Part shown: in pieces, positions 10,613 to 22,219 of the stretch | Numbering within the stretch: the first letter of the stretch is position 1 | Layout: every line of letters begins with the position of its first letter | Assembly: GCF_003589595.1 (NCBI RefSeq) | Contig: NW_020653200.1 | Coordinates: forward strand, 9,895,455-9,959,454 | Direction of reading: 5' to 3' | Origin: Hyposmocoma kahamanoa | Lineage: Eukaryota > Arthropoda > Insecta > Lepidoptera > Cosmopterigidae | DNA length: 64,000 nt | Position numbers and translations under genes: made by a program | Notes under the pieces: generated by a model | Told to the model about the DNA's origin: nothing | Databases searched by the model: none | The model's input: the letters and a program-made list of their open reading frames with translations, nothing else

Positions 10613-13095
10613 TAACTAAAATTACACACTTCTTAATACAAATTCAGACATAAAACAAAATAAGTATAATATATCAAAGAGATGTGTATTGAAAAAACGC
10701 GGAACCAATTCGTAAAAGTTGCGGTTTTTCGAGGGCTGACTAAATTGTTATATCCAATTTTAAACTATAATCACCAAACTGAAACAAAAAGATAACTAAA
10801 AATATAATATACATGTAATAATCTACAATAGCAGCGTTTTTCGAAGTTATTTTCCAATGACCACAGAGTCACAAAAACAAATGGTAAAATGGAAAAATGG
10901 TGGCCCACATTACTTAACGCCTATAAACAGATGTGTAAATAAAATAAAACTTTTTTGATTACAATATAATATAGTTTTGATATTCTAAGGCGCATGCGAG
11001 GGCGTCTGATATTTTTTCTTGATGATCATATCGGTACCGGATAGTATTCTATCGTTTGTAAAAGATTCGTAAACGAATATAAGAACCTTGATATTATAAT
11101 ATATCACTGCGAAAAAATCAAGAATTTGCGATACTCATCATAAAATACTTTATGAAATATTTCTACGTAGATTTTAGGAAATGAGTGCCCGGTTATCATT
11201 AATAAAAGTACGAAAACTTCAGCAAATTTTAACCTAAGTTTGCTCTTACAGTTCCATCACACCCTTGGTCAGAAAATTATTGTAATTGTTTCTCTCTTGT
11301 TTGTTTATCGGTATTTCCGTGATAGATTATAATGAGTCATATATAATGAGTACACAAATGTTGGTAGCTATTTCTGTACGTAATTTGTTTCTACATCTCA
11401 CATGCACATAGAAGTTGCTCTTGTGTGACCACTACGACCACAGCGACCGTTGATTATTTGCGGCTTTGTGTCTAAAGAGATAACATTATATTTCGTTTAT
11501 GCAAGAACTATAACAATAAGACAACTGACGTATTGATTCGACATTCTTAATTCTTAACTTTCATCCGCACTGGCCACTCTCTTAACATGTTTTTGAGTAA
11601 CTATGAATGTAATTTGCTATCTGTCTTGCGAGGGTTCTTGGTAAATTGTCTTTTTTTCTTGTGGTTTAGTTTCATAACTCCGTATCGGAAATCTAACCTC
11701 CATACATTTAACAGATTGACTTGAATTGCAATGAGGTTGCTCGAGAAATGTGTAATGGAATATCCCCAGTTATTATTATATCACAAACTATGCGAGTAAA
11801 AGGAAGCAACCACCTGAACCGTCTACGTCTGAGCACCTCTCTACAGTGTGGTTTCAAAAATTTTGCAACGTATTATATCCTAATTATGTAAGCAATTTAT
11901 AACACAAGTATCAGGATGATATTGCAATTTTATTATAACTAAATATTATTTTGTAGTTAATCTTTTTACAAAGTCGCCAATGAACGTGATTACCTCTCTA
12001 GTGATTCTATTTCAGAAGGTTATTGCATATTCATCGTAAAAATTCTGCTTTCATTTGATAAAGACATTAAAATTAATTACTATTGAATCCAACGATTGTA
12101 TGTTACTGAAATCCATATCGTTCCATTTTTTGTTCAATTCCACTAAGTAAATCTAAGCCAAGGTGTTAGAGTAACTAACGCTCACCGCGTTACTTACTGA
12201 ACGATTAATATAAAAAGAACCAATGAAACGACAAACATCAGACTTTTGGAGATCGAATCGTTTCGAGACAACATTAATTATAGACTAGTTGTCTCTACTG
12301 CAGTGATAGATGAGGCAAAGAGGTCCTTCGATCGAATCGAATCGACAACATGAGGATTCCCGAAGATTGGACAATAGCACACGCTTACATTTCTTTAGCT
12401 TGACAAAGAAAAAGCCTTCCTAATTAAAACTTTACGTGCCCTTTATCAACTGTTTACCTATGCATTGGTAGTACTATCCACCACAGTCATTTATACAAGA
12501 ATACTTACTTAGCCATGTATAGACCAATATGTACATAATTTGATTCACTATACGTCAATAAAACCGTCGTTAGAAAATTGTAAGGAACAATGAAAAAAAA
12601 ATAAACATGAAAACAAAACAATGAAACAAATTTAATTCAAGATTATACTAATACTATTCATATAATCTTAAATTTCACATAATTTGAGTTACAACACTAT
12701 TGTAATGTCAGTGCGACATATACTATGTTAAACTATAAAATGACATTTAATGAAATATCGGTAAAATATTCGATTGCTGAGCTATTCAAAAAGAAACTGA
12801 CAACATCAGTGGTAGGTGACACGTTCATCTATTGCCTCACGCGCTACCTTTGACACCAGAAATTACCATAATCTCACCTCGGTCACCCATGGCCAATGAC
12901 TATAATTGTACACAATTATGATTGCTTAATTTAACAATACTATCGTTACGTGTTACTTACTACTTCTTTGTACTTTTTTAGGTTAAACCCTACAATATAT
13001 TTGATTAATGGGTTTGGCTAACTTACCTACTCACTGAAAATAGTCGGTAACCTACCACATTAAGAGTGCTATAAAATAGGTAGGCTTTAGTAGCA
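10613..13095. other. No gene seen
   Basis: AT-rich DNA with no ORF above 60 codons and no repeat I can match elsewhere in the window. Confidence 0.5.
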
Positions 13096-13099
13096 ATAG

Positions 13100-13396
13100 A
13101 GCTACTTGCGAAACAGTTCGTCCAGGGAAGTACTCCCACCTTAACTATTTCTGCCGCCACGGAGCAATGTGAGCATTACTGTGTTCCGGTTTGGAAGGGT
13201 ACTGGTGAAATTACAGGCACGTGGGAAGTGTCAACTTATGTCTCAGGATGACGGGCGCAGTAGCAGTACCTCTCAGATCTTTGCGATTTAAAGCTCTGAG
13301 CGGCACTGTAACTGTTATGGATAGGCGAATCGCTTACCATCAGGCGCACGACTTGTCCGTCCTGTCACTTGGTATTATTATTTAAAAAAAGTAGAT
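13100..13396 (+). repeat. Dispersed repeat family A, copy 3 (most complete)
   Basis: The longest copy in the window. It runs from GTTCGTCCAGGGAAGTACT through CAACTTATGTCTCAGGATGA and CGCACGACTTGTC to TATTATTATTTAAAAAAAG, which looks like a retroposon tail. The opposite orientation of 655-925, 5480-5710 and 34770-34925 shows that it is dispersed. Confidence 0.6.
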
Positions 13397-13821
13397 TTTA
13401 AGGGTGTAACTAATATTGGCTCCCAAACGTACCTCTAGCCGCTCGCTGTATTGTCCCGTTGGCGGAAATTAATATAATAATAATGTGTCAAAAGGCCACA
13501 CCAACGTTAAACTTGTAACGATGCTGTCCACCTTCATCGTCATCCCAACTTTTTATCACCCTCTTTACTGGTTGGTTCCTGACCACTTTTTTTTAATTTT
13601 GAATTAATCTCGAATTCCCTTCTCCTACTCTATGCTTACGTTGTTGGTTCGTTCCGTCATCGATACCATCAAAATTCTAAAAACGAGAAAAGTCTCATGT
13701 AAAACTCAAAGTTCACGTAATTTCCAACTGTTGAATCGTATAGTGAAGTATAGTCTATTCTACAAACTGGTCTCCACCTAGGGAATTCCCTGTACTAAGA
13801 ACAACGGGATTCAGCATATTT

Positions 13822-14049
13822 TCACTTACTAGCTGTTATGCTGATCTTATGTGTGTAGGACGGGATATATATATTCATCAACTCACGTGATATTCCGCTC
13901 CAGTGTCTGTACCATACCCGTGTAAGCCACACTGACAATCGTGTAATGTCACATGGACCCGGGCAAAAAGGGCATGTCGACCGAGCACGAAGGTCGTTAA
14001 ACACCATGTATTGTAATTGGCAACTGTCTATGGCATCATTAGCTTCCAT
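13822..14049 (-). other. Unassigned 75-codon ORF in possible repeat
   Basis: An ORF with mixed Cys, Pro and Arg content (75 codons) whose DNA is richer in GC than its surroundings. I recognise no domain. It may be a fragment of a retroelement untranslated region. I do not claim a protein product. Confidence 0.15.
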
Positions 14050-14199
14050 GCGTAAGTGTATGAAATTAATTTAGCAATGAAATATTTTTAATTTGTCACT
14101 TTATTCCACTTAAAATCTATTAACAGGTGATAAAAAAATACTATGCATAAGTAACGTAGGTATCATAACAAAAATTACCAAAACACTAAACCAACAACC

Positions 14200-14322
14200 A
14201 CCAGATCTTCGCGATTTAAAGCTCTGAGTGGCACTGCACCTGTTATGGATAGGTTGGATAGTGTAACTTACCACCAAGCGCACGACTTGTTCGTTCCGTC
14301 ACTTGATATTATATAAAAAAAA
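14200..14322 (+). repeat. Dispersed repeat family A, copy 4 (3' part)
   Basis: Matches the last 120 bp or so of the copy at 13100-13396 (AGATCTTCGCGATTTAAAGC, then GCGCACGACTTGTTCG) and ends in TATTATATAAAAAAAAAG. It is 5' truncated, as expected for retroposition. Confidence 0.6.
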
Positions 14323-14939
14323 AGTTCAAATTTACTTTACTGCTATCTAGATTCCTTCAAAACTATGGAATGTTTACAAGTAAGCGGTAATTACACATAT
14401 TTAGTTGTAGGTCTACAAAGAGTTATTTATTGACACATTTGCATTGTATATATAAAGAGAAAATTGTTAACAACGGTATATATAATCTTCAATAATAAAT
14501 AACGAAATACAGCTTTACCCAGTTTGTGCTTGCTCACAAAATTAAACTTGCTTTCATTAAAAGTAATGTCCTTGAAAATTAAACTTTTTTTAAAAGGTAA
14601 CAAAATTTATTTCCATTTCAGAACATTCGTTGAATACATAATTGTCTTGTACTAAATACTTAATAAGTGTTCTACGATAGTAATAAAACAATTGTAGGCG
14701 TCTTAGGCAAGTTACTTTTACGTACAGATATTACGTATTATTATTTCAGTTCATAGATTTATTAATTATTTAGCTGAAGTATACATAAACATTGTCAGAA
14801 TTTGTAGTTTCATATTCAGTTAATGAGTCATAGAATTATCGTCATTTAACTTTTATTTGTACAGCATAAGCATTAATCATTGTCTGTCGTGAGACAGTTG
14901 CAAAGTTTGACCGCAATCTTAAAGCTAAAGTAATACAAA

Positions 14940-15409
14940 AGAAGGAAAATCCTAATTTCGTGGTAATAGGGAGACTTCGACCGCTGAAGGGAGTGAGAGG
15001 CTCGACGGTGTTGCCGCGGGGCTCGGGGAGAAGGGTGGTGGCGGTGGCTACTCGGTACACGCTGCATAGGCGCAAGCGCATGGTGGCACTCGATCGCGCG
15101 CGCTCGGTCCGTTCGCTCGTGTCTACGGCTACACCTAGCTTCAGCCCGTACAGCCTTCCGTGAGTGTCCACTTCAGTCACCGGCCTATGCCGCCCGCCGC
15201 CCGTCAAGCACCAGCTCGGTAACGTACCCGCACACACTCACCTCAACAGACATACACACACCGGCGCGTGCGCTTGCATAAGCGTCGTTTCCGCATCGCC
15301 GCCTGTTATGAAAGATCGAAAGTGAAGCGCGAGCGCTTCCAAAACAGACACAGTGACCCATCTTCCAAGATATGTGGATTCCACGCGTCATTCAAGGAAG
15401 AAAGTAAGT
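14940..15409 (+). promoter_or_regulatory. CpG-rich patch, candidate promoter and untranslated first exon
   Basis: This is the largest GC- and CpG-rich block in the left half of the window, rising sharply above the AT-rich surroundings. On the + strand it ends in a strong donor-like GAAGAAAGTAAGTC with GT at 15404. A plausible reading is a promoter with an untranslated first exon whose partner exon lies far downstream. ORFs on both strands here (15185-15391 and 14842-15237 on -, 14960-15163 on +) are Arg-, Ser- and Pro-rich as expected from translating a CpG patch, and I do not call them genes. The island is seen; the promoter and exon roles are inferred. Confidence 0.4.
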
Positions 15410-16270
15410 CTGTGAAGATTTCAGTTAGACACAATTAATGTTGCGACAACTCTACCCATTTGTTTATAATAATATGTTTTGAATGTTTCGTGATAATTTT
15501 TTAAGTATTAGTGGCATATCAAATACTAATTACCCGTAAAACTAAATCGAATGCAATTCGCGTTCGTTGCTACACCTCAACGCAACCTCGGCATTCGACA
15601 TTGGGCGGGTTTCGTCACTTGCTATACAAGTATTGACTGATAGAAAACGATTTCAATAACATTGAAACTCGAGGTGATAGTTCATTAGACCAGTTTCTTA
15701 AAATTTTCTCTGAAAATAATACAAAACATCACGCGTGCTATCCACGCTTGATCACGACACGCATGCTTGATAGCCGATATGAAAAACATCTTATTACAAT
15801 GCAATATCTTCGTTCGTCCATTATTGTCACAATTCTGACGTCACTCGAAGATGAGACTAAAGTACCCAAGTACAAGGTCATTTATACACGCTGAGGAAAA
15901 TATAATTTTATGAAATTGTAATTAACACTTTAACAGGACCGATTAAAGTCGATGATATAAATTAAGGTTATATATACAAAATATAACCCAGCATTTGCGA
16001 AATTCATCCAATACATCCTCTCGCTATGCGAAACAATCCCTGTGTTGTGCTATTTGGCGACATTCTATATATTATCTTGCTTAAGTTTCTTTACCCACTA
16101 TGGTAATTACCAGCAACTTAAATTGTAAAGGTATTTGATCGGATGAATGGTGTGTCTTCAACAGTTTATCACTGCATTTGCAACGACTTTAGAAAATCTA
16201 AACAAGAATATTGAAAATAGAAACATATAATTATGTTTCAAGATTTTAGGTTTTCGCGATTGTTACACAT
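15410..16270. other. No gene seen
   Basis: AT-rich sequence without a credible ORF or recognised repeat. Confidence 0.45.
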
Positions 16271-16271
16271 G

Positions 16272-16548
16272 GGAAATTAAACAATTTTTCGGACAAAAAT
16301 CGCGTATAGTTGTTTTTTCAAACAAACCAACCTTTCGGGCCCTTTGCATGACACGACTGACTGAGAAGTATTTAATTAATAACTTTTGTAACAATTCTAA
16401 AAAATAAGGTGATTCGCATTAATATTAGACTTAATTGGTTGATGACTTTACCATCTCAGTCAGCTTAGGACTAAACCAAGAACCCGAAACGTTGGTTTGT
16501 TCGAAAAAACAAATATAATATTAGATCCGAAAAAAAAGTTTCATTTCC
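16272..16548 (+). mobile_element. Complete palindromic MITE, family P
   Basis: About 277 bp with imperfect terminal inverted repeats of about 70 bp: the left end starts GGAAATTAAACAATTTTTCG and the right end is the near-complement ending in CGGATC-rich and AGTTTCATTTCC sequence. Inverted blocks CAAACAAACCAAC and GTTGGTTTGTTCG sit at corresponding places. The interior carries GATGACTTTACCATCTC, used above to find partial copies. There is no ORF, so mobilisation would need a transposase in trans. Confidence 0.65.
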
Positions 16549-17150
16549 TATACTATTATGTTTGTTACGAAGCTTGGAAATCGCGTACGTTTTCTCAAGT
16601 TTGACTTTGGACTAAGAATGTATTAGCGTCGTATATAATTGACGCATAATGGTTAGGTTAGGTTAGATTCTCACGTGCTGCCGACCGACCATGGTTTTGA
16701 TTTCGATGTTTCGAGTTGTTCGTAAGTCAATTTATAACATTTCTTCGAGCCGACGCTCACGACCTAAATTTTTTTGCACCGCAGGGCACTTCTGATTTCG
16801 TTAAATAACGTTATAGAGCCATACAAAGGGTTAGTTAGGTAAAGTCATGCCTCGTAGGTTTTAAATCCGTTCTCGATTGGTAGATTTCTTATTACGATTA
16901 TCATGATTATTCTTTAAATGGTGGCAAACCAATTCCATCTTTATTGATTTTTCGGTCGCAGTCACATCAATTTGATGTCCCGACAGTCGATTGCGGTATA
17001 AATTCCATGACAGGTAAAACGGCGCGAGTCAACAACCATAAGATAGCTTGCAGCTGGACCGCTAACTACACGGTCAAGGTCGCCACGATTCAGTTTCCCT
17101 CTTCTTGGCCCTTGCCAATTTATAATGCGGTAATCTTTAATAGTCTTTAA

Positions 17151-17192
17151 CAGTTAAACCAAATTATACGTGTATTATATTTGGTTTAACTG
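17151..17192. repeat. Short perfect hairpin
   Basis: CAGTTAAACCAAAT at 17151-17164 is perfectly complementary to ATTTGGTTTAACTG at 17179-17192, with a 14-base loop. It could be a small MITE remnant or an RNA hairpin. Confidence 0.6.
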
Positions 17193-19479
17193 TCATACTA
17201 CGAGTACATTCGTAATACTAAAAATTAAAAACTTGCAGGTCGCTTAAACGGTCGGCACGATCTTCAAAAGGTCAAAGTTTAGATCACCATTGTTTTGGTC
17301 TAAGCGAATGACTAACTAGAGCATAATTTACTTTTTCTTTACAATTATATTCGCAATAAACCGAAACCATGCTTCTAGGCCAAGGAGGTGGTCTAGATTT
17401 ACTTTAAAAATGAAACGTTTAATCGAAATTGATTTCATTGCCACTAAATTAAATTATTTTGATTCACAGTTGCAATGAAAGCGGTTGTTATTTAACTACG
17501 TGTTAAGTATAAGAATGATTATGGAAATTTTGATTAGAACGCAATCGGATTGTCGATCTTCGTTGATTGGGTGTTACGTATGGTGCTTCGGTGCGACGTA
17601 CATTCTTATTATTATTATTTCCTTTAAAGCGGCCACTAAGCTTGTGTCAGTGTCAGACCGAACTCGCAACGAGAATTTCGCGGGTGATAGGTCCCCGATT
17701 CTACGAACATCTACCCACATACCCGAAAAGTGTTACAAACAACGAAACGTTTAATACCCGATTAAAACTCCTTTTATTGGATAATGAATTCTTTTTCTTC
17801 TTTTTTTTTATCTACAGTGTCGATGAGTTTCTTTGAAACAATTGTAATTTTGTTTTACTTGACTTCGTTGTATTTAGACCAGCATGATAATAATTGCAAT
17901 ATTGTGGCATTGATAATATGAAATAAATTATTATATTCTATTCAGTTTTATAAGAATAATGTAAAAATAACGGCGACCATTGCCAGTGTCAGTGAATAAA
18001 ATACGCAAGGAACTCGACGGTTGTGATTGTGTTCACTACCTGTTTTTGGTCCCTGTCGCACCCATGTCACATAGTATATATTTGTAAGGGATTCAAACCA
18101 TGCGACAATAAATACGCAACTAACAGCCGACAACTGATAATTGACAACTTTCACAAACTTGTTTGTTAATCAAACCACAAAAATCATTCTCGTATCTCGC
18201 AAGACTTATGAACATTTTACTATTAAATTATGCAACTTTATATATTATCAACTATATACATATTCACATTCAATATTCTTTATTCCACGATGATGTAGGT
18301 ACAAGGTGTTACATAGTAAAAGAATCACATCATGAAGCTTTTCGGGCTCAACAAAGTAGAATAGAAGACAGTAAGAGTACTATATATATTTCAACCGTTC
18401 CTTTTGGTTAGAATATTATATAACATTTGTCTACGAATAAATATTCTTTTTTTAAATATTGGATCATATATGTAGATCAGACAATTTGTTACAAATATTC
18501 GTGAACACGACGTATAGGGCTAGACGAATGTAGAGTGAATCTAGATCTAGGTAGAAGTAGTTTATTTTTGTGTCGATAATGCATATTTTGATGCGATTTC
18601 TTGATGGCTTTGAAAGAAATATTATTGATTATTACGAACAAATTTACAAATCTCAAAGATGTAACAGGCATAACTACATAACTAACATATAAGTATTTGT
18701 CAATCATCATGTATAATGGATAAAACAATGTGATGTTATGTTTATTGGATCAACAAAGAAAAAATAGTTACAAAGTTTCAGCTACCATCCGGATCTTTAA
18801 CATACAATACATATATACAATTACATGATATACAGCTTTTAATTTCAGCCCTGTCTCTGATATTACAGCACTTACTTATTCTAATTAACATGTGCTGATT
18901 CTGATCTGACATTTCCTTTTCCATTTTTCCGTTTACAAAATATTATTTATTTTTAATTATATACCTGTGTTGATGCAATTAATCAATAAAGTAGGAATAA
19001 TTTGTTAAATTACAAATAAATCAGAAAATATGCATTTAAAAAACGGTCAAAGAAGCCATTTAAGTTTAAGCGCTGTCCTGTCGAAGGTTAAACCATTCAT
19101 CATATTTACTTCACCATGAAGAAACATATAGAACCACCTTAACATATCCTTCATAGTTTAGAAAAAAGACTGGAAATTTCTCAACGAAACGAGTGTGTAG
19201 TAAGCGCAATGAATAATAATGAGTTTCGGCAACGGTCACCTGTGACCCACGACGTTGCTGAGAGTGTTTTAACACAGACCCTTTTAACAATGTTTTTTAA
19301 ACGTTTTCAAGGAGCACCTTAATAATTAACCATTACGTAATACAGCAATTACTGCAAAATAAATAAACAAAAAGAAACAACGCGTAACAATTAACTGTGT
19401 TACTAAGTAGCAAATACCGTCAGGTGACGAAAGGAAAAAGTACAAACAAAAGTATTAATAATGCAGCCACACACTCGTA

Positions 19480-19612
19480 TCTCGAGATGAATTCGCGTTG
19501 CATACGCTGGTAGTCACACGCGCCTTTCTATATCATGCTTCCGTACACGGCGCGTGACTGACGACGGCGTGCACAAGCCGCGCTGCTAGGTTCCGTTTGT
19601 ATGGATTTTCCA
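19480..19612. promoter_or_regulatory. Small CpG-rich patch
   Basis: Dense CG dinucleotides (GGCGCGTGACTGACGACGGC and neighbours) in AT-rich surroundings. A regulatory role is possible, but there is no ORF, donor or core promoter motif that decides it. Confidence 0.25.
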
Positions 19613-20248
19613 TAGTCTTATTAAATTATGCTATCCATGCTATTTACCCAATATTCTTCATAGTGAACAACGTCTCTATCACTGTGGTCTGTGGTCTCTA
19701 TTTATACTTAACGATATTCGATTCATAAGGATTTTTTTTTTCGAAAAATATAATCTAAAGTTAATTGGGTTATATTCAATTTAGTCTGTGTTATGGATAC
19801 GCTTTCTTATTGTGTCCCCTCCTAAGACTCACAAATTACAATGGGAAAAGTGCTATATGCCCAATATACATTAAAATGTACTAAATATACTTCAGGCCCA
19901 AACAAGTATGTTGTCAATTTTGTAATATAGTCTGAAGCTCAATTACTTCACATATTATATACATTTTGATGTACACGGTGTCTAAGAAGGATAGAAAAAA
20001 GCTAAGTTGAAGAAGAGAATTGGAAATATAGAATTTTAATTTCGGATTTAGAAATTAAGTCTACATTTTTTTGTGCTTTTCCAGAAAATTTATATTGAGG
20101 AAGGCAACACGTAAGTGTAATCCACTATTTACAGGATGTCTTGTTCAGTTTGTTCATACAATCAACATTGTTGAACAAACAATGTTGCTAATACAAAGAA
20201 CATTTGCTATTCTTAAAATAATTTAAAGAAATATTTTCTTCTTTTGAA

Positions 20249-20435
20249 ACTGCCTCTGTGGCTTTTGGTTACCATGCTAGACTGCCACGAAGAGTCCCGG
20301 GTTCGATTACCGGACCGTGAGAAATATGTGTATGGCCTACATTTATTTAACTCGTGAGTTTGGGTGTAATTTGTGGTTGTTTATAAATATATCCACGGCA
20401 CTCGCGATACGGAGGAAAGTGTGCGTTATAAAAAT
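20249..20435 (+). repeat. tRNA-derived SINE family C, + copy
   Basis: The head reads GCCTCTGTGGCTTTTGGTTA (box A region) and GGGTTCGATTACC (box B), then a body with GTGTATGGCCTACATTTATT and GGGTGTAATTTGTGGTTG. The same body follows the same head on the - strand at 22057-22218, which defines a SINE family. Confidence 0.7.
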
Positions 20436-22050
20436 AAATTTAAAAGAATCGGAAAATCGGACACATTTACATAAAACAATAATATAAACTGAATTGACAC
20501 AATAATATTATTAGTGATAACTGACTCGCGATGTGCAAATAAAACAAAGTAAATGTTAACATTCGCGTAAGAACTACGTATGTTTATCTAATTACTGCAT
20601 TGCATGTGACATCATTCTTCAGAAAATGCAGTGACTATTTTAGTCCGACAAGAATTAGTTACAGAAAAAAATTGTAAATGCGATTTAATTTCACAGGTAA
20701 CTGAAATTTTTCTTGACCGGTGTTTATTGAATTGCGTTATACCGAAAACTCATTTTACTGGCCGTAACTAATAAAGTGAATCCATATTACATTGCAGTTA
20801 AGATTCAATTTAACTATATAAAATTAATTATTTATATACGAAAGAAGGTTTTCCCATCTATCTGCTAAAATTGATTTAAAAAGTCCAATTAAACAGAACT
20901 TTACTTAACTCGTTTCTTTTAGTAGAACCAAAGGTTGAAACCAATTCATTGATTTCTTGAGAAGCTTTTTAATCTGATGAAATTAATAAAATCTATAAAT
21001 ACCGGCACGTACATCTAAGGTTTCAATACCGGCAACAAAAAACATATAGTACACATAATATGATACGGCTCTTGGTGAAAATATCGCCCGACCTATTCGT
21101 CGCATTGATACAATCATACGCTACACTTTATTCATACTTCATTAATACTTACGGTTTCACGTATTAACTTGTATGGAGCACGTAAGGTGCGCCCCTTACG
21201 CCCTTGTATTTAAAGATAGCATCTTTCGTGCTCGTTATGTTGTAACATGTGATGCTAATCTCAGTATTATAGTTTTATGTGCAGTTAGAAATTGTCATGC
21301 GATGTTAACACCTAAGGCACCAGAGGTATAAAAAACATTTGTGCTTAGCACAGCAACAAATTACTATGATGAATTGAATGTTTCTCGGAGATTTTAACGG
21401 TATATGTAATAATAGATAGCCTTTAGAAAGCCGTTCAAAATATTTGCGGGACCAAACTACTTATTACCAACACATTTTATAAGAAAAAAAAAGATTTAAA
21501 ATAAACCCTCATGTACGACCACATTATCGGTACCACACCGGTACAGTACCCGTTCAATATTGATATTATATAGAACAGGATTGTGATACTTAGAGAACAC
21601 ACAGCCTTGTAAATTTTGTCATAGCTTCGACTGAAACAATTTTTCAGACAATTTTTTTCCTAAATTTGTACCGGGATTTTTATTCGAATTTATTATTATT
21701 TATAAGTTTAATATGCTATATTTTCCGTAGATCTGTTACGTACACGAGGGTCAAGAGCTCGGTCGCGTCCACGCAATTGCGCAAACTTGGATGTATATAC
21801 TACGCCGCGTGCATCCTCCTTAAACGACAACCTGACCCTCTTGTTAAACGACTGTTTAGCCTTCCATTACCAATGTCACTGCTCTAGTCCACATGAGTGA
21901 ATACTCCAATATTATAATATGGTTTCAAGTAGGTTATTAACAACTCATAACATTGTTTACAGACATTGATTAAAGCAGAGAACTTTAACGAGATGCGTTG
22001 TCAATTTATACCTCCTAAAGACAAATTAGATTTATCATTTCTTTTCTTTT
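20436..22050. other. No gene seen
   Basis: AT-rich. The ORF at 21666-21887 (+) shows no recognisable motif. Confidence 0.4.
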
Positions 22051-22056
22051 CATAGC

Positions 22057-22218
22057 CCCACCTCGGGAATCCCTGTATCACATATACAACCATAAATTAC
22101 GCCCAAAGTCACGAGAGAAATAAATGTAGGGCATACAAATATTTCTCTCGGTCCGGGAATCGAACCTGGGACCTCTGCGTGGCAGTCCAGCGTGGTAACA
22201 GTTCGGCTACAGAGGTAG
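22057..22218 (-). repeat. tRNA-derived SINE family C, - copy
   Basis: On the reverse strand: CTACCTCTGTAGCCGAACTG (box A region), CCAGGTTCGATTCCCGG (box B) and a body with TATGCCCTACATTTATTT. It matches the + copy at 20249-20435. The 85-codon ORF across it (22050-22307) is a repeat shadow. Confidence 0.7.
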
Positions 22219-22219
22219 T

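Larger units (their letters stand above)
16549..20245. other. No gene seen; two local features noted separately
   Basis: Mostly AT-rich DNA. ORFs such as 16944-17150 and 17485-17754 (+) do not resemble any protein I know. The hairpin at 17151-17192 and the CpG patch at 19480-19612 are listed on their own. Confidence 0.4.

Noticed and set aside
14842..15391. Minus-strand ORFs of 68 and 131 codons in the CpG island
   Set aside because: Composition follows CpG-rich DNA, there is no domain, and the frame runs into AT-rich sequence without a convincing donor.
22142..22218. Genuine tRNA gene on the - strand
   Set aside because: The conserved non-tRNA body is shared with 20249-20435, which marks a SINE; an acceptor stem is not evident.
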